Shown in pieces: positions 31,188 to 40,945 of a stretch of 64,000 bases of DNA. Below the pieces are notes generated by a model. The model saw only the letters and a list, made by a program, of their open reading frames with translations, did no database searches and was not told the origin of the DNA. The DNA is from Nostoc sp. UCD121 (GTDB lineage: Bacteria; Cyanobacteriota; Cyanobacteriia; Cyanobacteriales; Nostocaceae), in the NCBI RefSeq assembly GCF_014222285.1, contig NZ_JACKZS010000007.1, positions 1-64,000 of the forward strand. The letters are read 5' to 3'. A program made the position numbers and the translations under genes. Each line of letters begins with the position of its first letter. The first letter of the stretch is position 1.

Positions 31188-31826
31188 CTACAAAAACAGA
31201 GATTGAACAGTCAGATCCTTCTGGGTGATGCTGAAGTTATGTTGTTCTGCTGTCGCAACGAATGAAACGATCGCTTCACACGCTACTGCAACGGTTAACA
31301 TCACCAGGTTTCGTGCCAACGGATAATCACAGACATCATCATTAACCTCAGAAGGAACGCGATAAACGTCATTCCAAATCACTTCTGCATAATCAGCCGA
31401 TAGTCCAGCATGAAGACAAGGTATGCTTAATTTTTCAGCATAATTTTTTACTGCTTGACGTGCCACACTATTATCAAAGACATCGATAATTAGCTGGCTG
31501 TCTTTGAGTAGTTGAGTTGTATTTGCTGGTGTTAACTCCTTTGTTTTAGCATCAACTTTAGTACCAATTGCTCGATATAAATTGTTCGCTAAAATCTTAG
31601 CCTTGAACGCTCCAACATCAGAACGGTAGTAAGGCTGAGTTGAAAGGTTACGCTCCTCAATGCGATCGCGATCAATCACTGTAAGTTTATCAAAACCAGA
31701 GCGAGCTAAGTTTTCCGCAATGTTAGCTCCTAATGCTCCAGCGCCACAAATTGTTACAAAATAGTTTTTTAATTTTGCCATCACAGCATTGGTGCGGTAA
31801 AGCTGTTCGTGAAAAAAGATACTCAT
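31188..31826 (-). CDS. E1-like ThiF/MoeB-family adenylyltransferase
   Basis: E1-type enzymes adenylate the C-terminal glycine of ubiquitin-like proteins. Seen: the ATP-binding loop GAGALGANIAENL (about 29-41), VIDRDRIEERNLSTQ (acidic and Arg/Gln contacts), and IIDVFDNSVARQAV. No CxxC zinc pairs are present, as in minimal E1 proteins. A Cys in DDVCDYPLARN is a candidate conjugating residue. It lies 26 bases after the 277-residue gene, apparently co-transcribed with it and with RNA element A. The small glycine-ended protein at 37318-37518 is a plausible substrate. The ThiF family is certain; the pathway is inferred from context. Confidence 0.87.
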   Translation of the reverse strand: MSIFFHEQLYRTNAVMAKLKNYFVTICGAGALGANIAENLARSGFDKLTVIDRDRIEERNLSTQPYYRSDVGAFKAKILANNLYRAIGTKVDAKTKELTPANTTQLLKDSQLIIDVFDNSVARQAVKNYAEKLSIPCLHAGLSADYAEVIWNDVYRVPSEVNDDVCDYPLARNLVMLTVAVACEAIVSFVATAEQHNFSITQKDLTVQSLFL

Positions 31827-31828
31827 AA

Positions 31829-31857
31829 TAATTCGTAGTTCGTAATTCGTAATTAAT
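31829..31857. repeat. AATTACG-type intergenic repeat
   Basis: TTCGTAGTTCGTAATTCGTA and following bases, a short ladder of the AATTACG/CGTAATT family also found at 32748, 37540 and 62191. Confidence 0.6.
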
Positions 31858-32686
31858 ACTCTTGTTTTTCCATGACACCCACTAAGGATTGCAAGTCAAA
31901 ATCGCGATCGCGTCCACTCAGGCAAATACCAGAACTGACAACAGTTAAATCAGTTTTAGCGATCGCACTACTATGGCGAACTCCATCAGCAGTTGTCCAA
32001 TCGACTGTCCAATAATCGCTGCGATCGTGAAATTGATTTAATTTACCACCACCCATTTTCAAAGCCTTTCTCAATCGCTTTTCATCCTGTTGAGGTTGAG
32101 TAAATCCCTCCATACGGCGCGTTGCTAATTCATACACTGTGCGGATTTCTGGAGTGATGCCCTTAAACTGTAATTCCTCAGCAGGAATGAGTTGCTTAAC
32201 AGCAGATTGCAGAGTTTCAACAATTACCGGATCGGTACGGCGATCGACTTCCTCAAACCAGCATGAATGCCCATTCCAACGGGCAATAATTTGCTCAAAG
32301 GTAACGCCCTCGGTAACTAAGTGGACTGCGATCGGCTTAACTACCTTCAACCGTTGACGCACATCTGCTTCATTGACGGGGTATGCTAACCAAGTTTGTT
32401 TTTGCAGTTGGTGTGCTAACCGCAGCCGTATTTGGGGAAAGTGTTGGAGGTATTCTGCAATTTGGGGTAAGTCTGCTTCTTCTATAACCGTTGCTGTTTT
32501 CTCATTCACAGCCTGAAAGATGCCCCAACCTTCAAATTTACTAGGCTTTGGCGTGAAGGTGTAAACCATCCCGGCTACCTTTGTGCGAACTCGTCCACCC
32601 TTGACACAGGGTGCAAGGAATTGGGTGGTATGTAATTGCGCTTGTGCGATCGCTATTTGGTTGATTAGCTTAAATATATTAGTCAT
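31853..32686 (-). CDS. Uncharacterised protein in the Ro/E1-like cluster
   Basis: 277 residues from the ATG giving MTNIFKLINQIAIAQAQL; the longer TTG reading has no support. I do not recognise a named family. Features: a Gly/Arg strand region KGGRVRTKVAGMVYTFTP followed by FEGWGIFQ near the N-terminus, a helical middle, a basic segment RKALKMGGGKLNQF, and a C-terminal LTVVSSGICLSGRDRDFDLQ that looks like a conserved core with a central Cys. Soluble, no signal. It sits between RNA element A and the E1-like gene on the same strand, so a role in the conjugation or RNA system is inferred. Confidence 0.8.
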   Translation of the reverse strand: MTNIFKLINQIAIAQAQLHTTQFLAPCVKGGRVRTKVAGMVYTFTPKPSKFEGWGIFQAVNEKTATVIEEADLPQIAEYLQHFPQIRLRLAHQLQKQTWLAYPVNEADVRQRLKVVKPIAVHLVTEGVTFEQIIARWNGHSCWFEEVDRRTDPVIVETLQSAVKQLIPAEELQFKGITPEIRTVYELATRRMEGFTQPQQDEKRLRKALKMGGGKLNQFHDRSDYWTVDWTTADGVRHSSAIAKTDLTVVSSGICLSGRDRDFDLQSLVGVMEKQEY

Positions 32687-32747
32687 AACTAATACCAATT
32701 TTCGAAAATAAGGCTACCAATGCAACCCTATAAAATCTGACTTTCTT

Positions 32748-32803
32748 AATTACGAATTACGTTCGCGTAGCGTGCCGGAGGCTCTATTACGAATTACGAA
32801 TTA
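32748..32803. repeat. AATTACG-type intergenic repeat with GC-rich centre
   Basis: AATTACGAATTACG arms around GTTCGCGTAGCGTGCC, a dispersed intergenic element placed between RNA element A and the following gene. Confidence 0.65.
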
Positions 32804-32811
32804 ATATAATT

Positions 32812-33016
32812 CTGCGTGCAAGTTAGTGGAGCATTGCGTGTTCTCAGTTACTAGAGGGACTCCGCTGGTGAGTTGTTACACACTCTTTAAAGGATGGCTG
32901 CTTTTAAGCCAACTTCCCAGGTTCTTCGCACTCCCCGTTCTCACACGCCCACTGCATTTGGCAGTGTTACCCTCCTCTCGTACTAGTATGTAGGCTCCAC
33001 AAGTTGGGGCACGCAG
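32812..33016 (-). ncRNA. RNA element A: scaffolded mimic of the 23S rRNA GTPase-associated centre
   Basis: Outer stem CTGCGTGC/GCACGCAG, loop CCCAACTT against TAACTT, second stem GTGGAGC/GCTCCAC, then CTACATACTA: the scaffold shared by six elements. The payload contains AGTACGAGAGGA (32973-32984), the universal sarcin-ricin loop, closed by TACT/GGTA. It also has a 56-base segment (32865-32920) matching the L11-binding region of 23S rRNA: GTTGGCTTAAAAGCAGCCAT, then CTTTAAAGAG, GTGTAACAACTCAC. The closing pair CTGG/CCAG differs from E. coli but still pairs. CACTGC/GCAGTG and GCGTGT/ACACGC add further stems. Far too small for rRNA. A promoter with a TACTACA site precedes it. Confidence 0.85.
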
Positions 33017-33022
33017 GATATT

Positions 33023-33043
33023 TGTATAATACAACATACTACA
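33023..33043 (-). promoter_or_regulatory. Candidate promoter of RNA element A
   Basis: On the minus strand, TATTAT (33031-33026) or the overlapping TATACA can act as -10, just before element A. TGTAGTA (33043-33037) lies in the spacer and matches the arm of the palindrome at the other cluster promoter. There is no good -35, which would fit an activated promoter. Confidence 0.4.
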
Positions 33044-33157
33044 GAATAAATGGAAAAGCGATCGCGGTTGTCATTGCTATAAAGTAAATTAAGCTAGAAT
33101 CATTTTCAGTAAGATAGAATTCAAAGGTTTCAAGTTGGATCTGCAAATAATATTCAT

Positions 33158-34117
33158 TTAGCATTCTTTCAAATCAGTGTAAAGTTGAGGTTCGATGAGA
33201 GAGTGTTGTAAAAGCATTTTTACAACTAATTTTAGAAATTTCTTGGCAGTTAAATCATCCTTTAAAACTAATAACTCTTTTGCAAAGTCTGGTTTACCAC
33301 CGTGCGCTATATTACTTCTATAGGCGTAAAGTTTTTTCCAAACTGTACTTTCAGGTGTATTTCCAAAAAACTTAGAATAGTTGAGTTTCTTACTAAAACG
33401 CTTTGATAATAAATTTATTTTATTTGTAACTTGTCGTGTAATTGAATCTCCTGCATCAATTGATTTATGTGTAATTAAAAATTCAATAATAGTAAATAGT
33501 CCAAGAACCTTGAATTTAGAACTATGAGGAATATGCTTGAGTTCTTGTAGCATATTAATAGCTTCTTTTATGTCTGGATACTTAATTTCATCTAACTGCT
33601 GATAATATTGGTATATTGAACCTATATCCTGTAAATTCGTATCATCAATAGATTCACTTAAAGGCAAACTCCTATTCATTTCATGGAAATAATTAAAGGT
33701 GTATGTAGGATTTTCCTGAATACCAAAAGTTTTGATTTCTTTATAATAGATAAACTGTAATCCAAATTCTAGTTCTATTTCTACTAAATTTGCTGCCATG
33801 ATTAAATCATATACTTTAGATATGCCGCCGTAAAAATTTAGTACATAATATTTCCAGTCTTGTGGTTCAAGATGTTGACCTGTAAGACTGTTTTGTTGAA
33901 GCATATTCGTGTCTTCAACATATACTAATTCATAAGGAGATAAATTAAATCTAAAAAGTTGAGTAAAATGTCCTGAGTCTGAAAAATACTTTTTTATCTT
34001 GTCAATTTGGAAAGAGTCAGCTTTTTGAAAATAGCAATCTTCAAGAACTTTAAAAGGTAGATTGCAGTTGACATTGAGTAGGTTAGCTACAAAAGCAAAG
34101 CTAGTATTTTCTGACAT
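33158..34117 (-). CDS. HEPN-like protein with R-x4-H motif
   Basis: 319 residues, soluble. The C-terminal third is helical and includes KLYAYRSNIAHGGKPDF, giving R267-x4-H272, the catalytic signature of HEPN ribonucleases such as the ApeA-like group. The preceding ITRQVTNKINLLSKRF and the following LKLVVKMLLQHSL fit the helical bundle. The N-terminal part is unrecognised. Many HEPN proteins are tRNA- or rRNA-cleaving effectors in conflict systems, notable beside mimics of tRNA and rRNA. Not every protein with this motif is a nuclease. It is AT-rich relative to its neighbours and appears to be its own transcription unit. Confidence 0.7.
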   Translation of the reverse strand: MSENTSFAFVANLLNVNCNLPFKVLEDCYFQKADSFQIDKIKKYFSDSGHFTQLFRFNLSPYELVYVEDTNMLQQNSLTGQHLEPQDWKYYVLNFYGGISKVYDLIMAANLVEIELEFGLQFIYYKEIKTFGIQENPTYTFNYFHEMNRSLPLSESIDDTNLQDIGSIYQYYQQLDEIKYPDIKEAINMLQELKHIPHSSKFKVLGLFTIIEFLITHKSIDAGDSITRQVTNKINLLSKRFSKKLNYSKFFGNTPESTVWKKLYAYRSNIAHGGKPDFAKELLVLKDDLTAKKFLKLVVKMLLQHSLIEPQLYTDLKEC

Positions 34118-34157
34118 GGTATCTCAAAGCTTAGTGTTAATTATTTTAAAATTTTTA

Positions 34158-34193
34158 TCAGGATGTGTTAGAAGTAACTACGACACACCCTGA
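34158..34193 (-). terminator. Long hairpin downstream of rsr
   Basis: TCAGGGTGTGT and ACACATCCTGA form an 11-bp stem with one wobble just beyond the rsr stop. The following TAAAAATTTT is not a classic U-tract, so this may be a weak terminator or a dispersed hairpin repeat of the GGTGTGTTA type. Confidence 0.4.
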
Positions 34194-34199
34194 TGTACT

Positions 34200-35700
<1,501 letters not shown>

Positions 35701-35708
35701 TTGCAGGA

Positions 35709-35820
35709 GGCAGATGTTGCACGCGGGGCGATCAAGTCACCGCGCAAGTTGTAGAAGCATTGTGTATAACTTGTGCAGAGTTATATAAGCTTCTGTGATC
35801 GGGGCGCAGCAACAACTGCC
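35709..35820 (-). ncRNA. RNA element H: scaffolded anticodon-hairpin mimic (GCA)
   Basis: Scaffold: GCGCCCCGATC, second stem AGAAGC/GCTTCT, TTATATA and 3' CAACTTGCGC. The payload is one hairpin, TATAACT-CTGCACA-AGTTATA (35765-35785), with a seven-base loop arranged like an anticodon loop with GCA at positions 34-36 (Cys). An additional outer helix GGCAGTTGTTG/CAACATCTGCC with a single mismatch encloses the element. Lies between element B and rsr. Confidence 0.7.
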
Positions 35821-35872
35821 AATAACTATGTAGCAGTTCTAATTACTATGTGAAATTCTCTGTCTTTTTCTT

Positions 35873-35909
35873 CAACTTCGCGCACTTTGCGTCCTTTGCG
35901 GTTCGTTTA
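35873..35909. repeat. Dispersed GCGTCCTTTGCGGTTCG repeat
   Basis: CGCACTTTGCGTCCTTTGCG followed by GTTCGTTT. The same family occurs at 9136 and, inverted, at 39735. Confidence 0.6.
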
Positions 35910-35990
35910 AAAAGTAATTTTTGCAACTCAACAAAGACACAAAGAAAAGACCGAAAGAGAAGTTGTCATCAATCATTAATGAAATAAAAT

Positions 35991-36117
<127 letters not shown>

Positions 36118-36123
36118 AAAAAT

Positions 36124-36849
<726 letters not shown>

Positions 36850-36969
36850 TCACGTTGTTTAAATGCAGTTGTACTAATTGAGTTGTCATTAAACATGAGT
36901 TAGCTAACATCATTGAACTCCCCTCCGTATTGAGTAAAGGTTATAGATAAATACAATTCAAATAATTGA

Positions 36970-37110
36970 AATTCCGCACAAGTTAGCAAAGCAGTTTTCA
37001 CAATTGCCTGTACCAATTTGGCTACGCTCCCATTAAAGGGAGCGACAGGAATCGAACCTGCGATCCGTTGCCGGATAGTGTGTAGGCTTTACAAGTTAGG
37101 GCGCGGAATT
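36970..37110 (-). ncRNA. RNA element C: scaffolded circularly permuted tRNA mimic
   Basis: Outer stem AATTCCGCGC/GTGCGGAATT, loop CCTAACTT against TAACTT, second stem GTAAAGC/GCTTTGC, then CTACACACTA. In payload order: hairpin ATCCG-GCAA-CGGAT (variable-arm position, GNRA loop), T arm GCAGG-TTCGATT-CCTGT, acceptor 3' strand CGCTCCC, loop TTTAAT, acceptor 5' strand GGGAGCG, TA, D arm GCCAAATTGGTACAGGC. The natural tRNA ends are thus joined (hairpin 37025-37044) and the molecule is opened at the anticodon, where the scaffold attaches. It directly follows element D. Confidence 0.8.
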
Positions 37111-37113
37111 AAG

Positions 37114-37313
37114 TCTTAAATCATTCCGTGCAAGTTTAAGAAGCTTTTTACAGCTACGGCCGCTCTTACCAAATATTGGCAGTGGGCACGCACGCTAAAC
37201 CTGCGAGAGACTTAGAAATCATGCTTCGCTTATTCGAACGCTCGAACTTTACTACATTAGGGCCGTTATGAATGTGTATGTATGCTTCTTCTGTTAAGGC
37301 ACAGATGACTAAG
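37114..37313 (-). ncRNA. RNA element D: scaffolded permuted mimic of 23S rRNA helices 69-71
   Basis: Scaffold: GTGCCTTAACAG, second stem AAGAAGC/GCTTCTT, ATACATAC, 3' AAACTTGCAC; the outer stem has mismatches. The payload begins CATAACGGCCCTAATGTAG followed by TAAAGTTC and ends AGCGGCCGTAGCTGTA. In 23S rRNA the order is GGCCGTAACTATAACGGTCC then TAAGGTAGCGAAATTC (helix 69, then 71). Here the two strands of helix 69 sit at opposite ends, still pairing ACGGCC/GGCCGT, so the loop is opened onto the scaffold. Further matches are TGCCCACTGCC and ATGAT...TCTCTC. Starts just after the stop of the small gene at 37318. Confidence 0.75.
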
Positions 37314-37317
37314 AAAT

Positions 37318-37539
<222 letters not shown>

Positions 37540-37599
37540 TTACGAATTACGAATTACGTAGCTTGCTTCTCGCTTTTGGCGAGTATTACGAATTCGTAT

Positions 37600-37600
<1 letters not shown>
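37540..37600. repeat. AATTACG-type intergenic repeat
   Basis: AATTACGAATTACGAATTAC followed by a GC-rich hairpin GCTTTTGGC and ATTACGAATTCG, same family as at 32748 and 62191. Confidence 0.65.
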
Positions 37601-37810
<210 letters not shown>

Positions 37811-37843
37811 AAGCCTCTACATAACTTCAACCGCAGTCAAGTT

Positions 37844-37927
37844 TAGTGGAGCCGTCGGGAATTGAACCCGAATCCTGCAACCGTCCATTTGTTGGTTTCG
37901 GAGCAGTCGAACCCCAATCGCGGCCCC
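37844..37927 (-). ncRNA. RNA element G: mimic of the tmRNA tRNA-like domain
   Basis: 84 bases folding as acceptor GGGGCCG/CGGCTCC with 3' ACTA and T arm TCGGG-TTCAATT-CCCGA, joined by CTGC/GCAG with CCG/CGG inside. The 5' part GATTGGGGTTCGACTG then CCGAAACCAA resembles the start of E. coli tmRNA (ATTCTGGATTCGACGG, then GCGAAACCCAA). There is no room for a tag reading frame or pseudoknots, so this is not a functional tmRNA. It is the first element after the cluster promoter. It lacks the complete shared scaffold. The 3' tail CCACTA is the same as in E/F. Confidence 0.65.
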
Positions 37928-38002
37928 AAACAAGTGGTATCTATGCAATTGTCAAGCTTCTGAGAGCTTTTAGTTTTGCCTTTGTGGAGGCTTTTCTTTT
38001 CA

Positions 38003-38053
38003 TACTACAAATGTAGTACAATTTCTACATCATGTCAAGGGGATACTACAAAT
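38003..38053 (-). promoter_or_regulatory. Promoter and palindromic operator of the RNA/Ro operon
   Basis: Minus strand TTGACA (38038-38033), 17 bases, TACATT (38015-38010). A palindrome TACTACA-AA-TGTAGTA (38003-38018) overlaps the -10, and another TACTACAAAT half-site is at 38044-38053. The predicted start is just upstream of element G, giving one transcript through G, E/F, the 66-residue gene, D, C, the 240-residue gene, B, H and rsr. Confidence 0.6.
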
Positions 38054-38103
38054 TTTGCAGTCCAATGCGTGTTATTTAGATTCTCTCTTCTAAAAGTCTT
38101 ACT

Positions 38104-38147
38104 CCCCTTCCCTACAAGGGAAGGGGCTGGGGGTTAGGTCTTTTTTT
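38104..38147 (+). terminator. Strong hairpin with T-run (repeat-type terminator)
   Basis: CCCCTTCCCT-ACA-AGGGAAGGGG, ten perfect pairs, followed after a short G-rich stretch by seven T. A common cyanobacterial intergenic hairpin. It separates the aldehyde dehydrogenase gene from the RNA/Ro operon. Confidence 0.6.
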
Positions 38148-38183
38148 ATAGTCTACTCAACTGAAAATCGCTGTATTGCGAAA

Positions 38184-39680
38184 TTAACTGCGGTTATCTA
38201 TCTGAGCGCGTTGTAAACTTCCAGAAAAGTCAACATAAACACTTTTCCATTCTGTGAAAACATCCAAGGCAGTAGTTCCGGCTTCGCGGTGTCCGTTACC
38301 GGTTTGTTTCACACCACCAAAAGGTAAATGTACTTCTGCGCCGATAGTAGGGCCGTTAATATAGGTGATACCTGCTTCGATGTCGCGCATGGCAGTAAAA
38401 GCCCGGTTGATATCGCGGGTGTAAACTGAAGAAGAAAGACCGTAATTGCTATCGTTGAGAATTGCGATCGCTTCTTCAAAGGAGCTAACCTCAATTAATG
38501 CCACCACTGGCCCAAATATTTCTTCACGGGCGACTCGCATATCGGGAGTTACATGATCCAAAATAGTTGGTTGAAAGAAGTAACCGTTTTTCAATGAACC
38601 TTCACTGGCTATTTCTCCACCAATTAAAACCTTTGCTCCTTCCTCACGGGCGATATCCAAATACTTGCTTACCTGTTGGAGTTGCTTTTCATTGATAATC
38701 GGGCCAATATCTGTGTCAGTGTCAGTGCCAGCACCCAAGCGTAACTTACTAGTACGCTCATAAAGCATGGCGGTAAATTTTTCTTTGATATCACGATGTA
38801 AAATCAGGCGACTAGTAGCCGTACATCGTTGACCGGTTGTTCCAAATGCTCCCCACACTGCACCATCTAAGGCAAGTTCCAAATCGGCATCTTCCATCAC
38901 TATTTGGGCATTTTTACCACCCATTTCCAGACAGACACGTTTGTGAGTGCGTCCACAAGTAGCGCCAACAAAAGCACCTGTTTCTGAAGAACCGGTAAAC
39001 GATACCAAATCTACATTGGGATGCTCAACTAAAGCTTTCCCCGCTTCTTCTCCTACACCATGCACCAAGTTAATTACTCCTGGTGGCAAACCAGCTTGTT
39101 GGAAAATTTCAATCAATTTAGTTGCACAGGCTGAGGTATCTTCGGCAGGTTTGAGGATGACTGTATTACCACACACCAAAGCTGGCATAGCTTTCCAGCA
39201 AGGAATTGCCACAGGGAAATTCCAGGGAGTGATTAAGGCACAAACTCCTATGGGCATCCGCACAGTCATGGCGAATTTATTGGACATTTCCGACGGTGTG
39301 GTTTGCCCAAATAGTCGCCGTCCTTCGCCAGCACTGTAAAAGGCACAGTCAATACCTTCTTGTACATCTCCCCTAGCTTCCGTTAGAGGTTTACCCATTT
39401 CTCGACTGATTAACTGGGCAAGTTCTTCTTTATGCTGGAGTAATATTTCCCCGACGCGAAAGATGTATTCTGCCCTAGCTGGGGCCGGGACTGTGCGCCA
39501 ACTGCGGTAGGCTTTACGGGCTGCGGCTACTGCTGTATCTACATCATTAACTTGGGAACGGGGGAATGTGGCAACGATTTCGGTTTTGTCCGCAGGGTTG
39601 CGACTTTCTAAAGTTCCTTCCCCTACAGCATTCAACCATTGACCGTCGATGTAATTGCGGCAAGATAGCGGAGTTGTCAT
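38184..39680 (-). CDS. NAD(P)-dependent aldehyde dehydrogenase
   Basis: ALDH superfamily, oxidising an aldehyde to an acid. Seen: YIDGQWLNA start, TPWNFPVAIPCWKAMPALVCG, GSSETG cofactor loop, the general base in CLEMGGKNAQ, catalytic Cys in TTGQRCTATSR and EEIFGPVVALIEV. I start at the ATG giving MTTPLSCRNYIDGQW (498 residues). A longer frame from 39770 would translate a dispersed intergenic repeat (SFASFAVRFSYRS) and is rejected. Close to succinate-/ketoglutarate-semialdehyde dehydrogenases by sequence feel; the substrate cannot be fixed. Confidence 0.92.
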   Translation of the reverse strand: MTTPLSCRNYIDGQWLNAVGEGTLESRNPADKTEIVATFPRSQVNDVDTAVAAARKAYRSWRTVPAPARAEYIFRVGEILLQHKEELAQLISREMGKPLTEARGDVQEGIDCAFYSAGEGRRLFGQTTPSEMSNKFAMTVRMPIGVCALITPWNFPVAIPCWKAMPALVCGNTVILKPAEDTSACATKLIEIFQQAGLPPGVINLVHGVGEEAGKALVEHPNVDLVSFTGSSETGAFVGATCGRTHKRVCLEMGGKNAQIVMEDADLELALDGAVWGAFGTTGQRCTATSRLILHRDIKEKFTAMLYERTSKLRLGAGTDTDTDIGPIINEKQLQQVSKYLDIAREEGAKVLIGGEIASEGSLKNGYFFQPTILDHVTPDMRVAREEIFGPVVALIEVSSFEEAIAILNDSNYGLSSSVYTRDINRAFTAMRDIEAGITYINGPTIGAEVHLPFGGVKQTGNGHREAGTTALDVFTEWKSVYVDFSGSLQRAQIDNRS

Positions 39681-39734
39681 CTTAAAAATCCCCGGCTGAT
39701 GATCGAGTGAAACTTGTGTACTAATACAACTTCT

Positions 39735-39783
39735 GTATGAGAAACGAACCGCAAAGGACGCAAAGGACACAAAGAAAGAAACA
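39735..39783. repeat. Dispersed CGCAAAGGACGCAAAGGAC repeat
   Basis: GAACCGCAAAGGACGCAAAG followed by GACACAAAG, the inverted form of the tract at 35873. It lies upstream of the aldehyde dehydrogenase start. Confidence 0.6.
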
Positions 39784-39951
39784 ATAAGCCAAGAAAATTT
39801 CGCAAGACTCTGCGTACCTTTGCATTTACTTTGCGTTCTTCTACGTTTAAAAACGTTACGATTTTACACAAAGCTGTAGTAAGTTTGCTTGCTTTCTAGG
39901 TTATCCTCAAGTTTAAAAAATTGGTGTGAGAAGCAAATATCGATATAAAAA

Positions 39952-40674
39952 TTAAGGCACTAATGCCAAGACACCTACAGGAGAACCAGAACCACCACGC
40001 AACCGCAGAATCCCGATCGCTAGAGTAGTACCTTTGGGTGGTAACTGATCCAAATTGGTGAGATTTTCTAAAACAATACGCGGTTTTTCCAATACCAAAC
40101 GATTAGTAGCAAAACTGTTATCCTGTCCAGGGTCTACACCATGAGTATCAATCCCTACCCCAGCAATTTGCCGTTTCTTCAATAAGAATTGAGTCGCATC
40201 GCTACCAAACCCTGGAAAATGGGCAATGCCTTGAGCATCATGATTTAGAAATGCACTTTTATCAAACCACTTTTTTTGCCAACCAGTATTCAGTATAACT
40301 ACGCACCCTTGAGAAATTTCACCGTATTCTTCTTCCCAAGCCACAATATCAGCAATAGTCAGGGCATAATCAGAATTCACGGCTGTGGCTTGACGAATAT
40401 CTATAACCACCGCAGGTACAACCAGAGATTGGGCGGGGTATTGGTCAATTCCCATACTATAGCTATGAAAGCTGTTAGGAGCGTTGATATGGGTAGCGCT
40501 ATGTTCCCCCAAGGCTAAACGTCGGAGGTAATAGCCATCATTATTTAGTTCAGCCACAGTTTCAAATTCTACTGTGGGATCTCCAGGCCACTGGGGAATA
40601 TCTATGTCAATCACGTGACTTAGATGAATAACGCGTGTGTAGGTGATACTATTTTGACCTTGGGGTTGTATCAT
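39952..40674 (-). CDS. Cyclase-family metal-dependent hydrolase (kynurenine formamidase-like)
   Basis: 240 residues of the cyclase family, whose members include arylformamidase. The family's HxGTHxDAP metal site appears as GEHSATHINAPNSF. The N-terminal LSHVIDIDIPQWPGDP and C-terminal VGIDTHGVDPG are also typical. The proposed reaction is hydrolysis of an amide or lactam; substrate unknown. It ends about 270 bases before the aldehyde dehydrogenase on the same strand, with a repeat between, so co-transcription is uncertain. Confidence 0.85.
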   Translation of the reverse strand: MIQPQGQNSITYTRVIHLSHVIDIDIPQWPGDPTVEFETVAELNNDGYYLRRLALGEHSATHINAPNSFHSYSMGIDQYPAQSLVVPAVVIDIRQATAVNSDYALTIADIVAWEEEYGEISQGCVVILNTGWQKKWFDKSAFLNHDAQGIAHFPGFGSDATQFLLKKRQIAGVGIDTHGVDPGQDNSFATNRLVLEKPRIVLENLTNLDQLPPKGTTLAIGILRLRGGSGSPVGVLALVP

Positions 40675-40945
40675 CCCAGCCTTCTACTTTACTTGTATTC
40701 AGGGATTTTTTTAAAGGTGCTATCGCCTGGGTTGGGCTATGCCGACGCAAAGATAGTACTATTATTACAGAGTAATTAAAGTGTAATATTTTTAGCTCTA
40801 ACTCCCTATAGTATAAATAATCCCCCCAATTCCTGTAAATTTTAGGTTTTTGGGGGGTTCAAATGTTGCAGCAAAAAGTGAATTAATCTTAGTTAACAAC
40901 TAATAGGTTAACTTTTTGGTTAAGAAAAGATTAAAGTTGTAATAT

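Noticed and set aside
32748..32803. CRISPR array
   Set aside because: The AATTACG ladders are short contiguous units without regular unique spacers and recur as dispersed intergenic repeats.
32865..32988. Fragment of a degraded rRNA operon
   Set aside because: Two distant 23S domains are placed together inside a paired scaffold that is repeated in five other elements, and a closing helix shows a compensatory change. Random decay would not keep this.
38003..38018. LexA (SOS) box
   Set aside because: The palindrome TACTACA-AA-TGTAGTA does not fit the cyanobacterial RGTAC-N3-DGTWCB pattern as I recall it; kept only as an unidentified operator.
39681..39770. N-terminal extension of the aldehyde dehydrogenase
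   Set aside because: It translates a dispersed intergenic repeat and precedes the normal family start by 30 residues.
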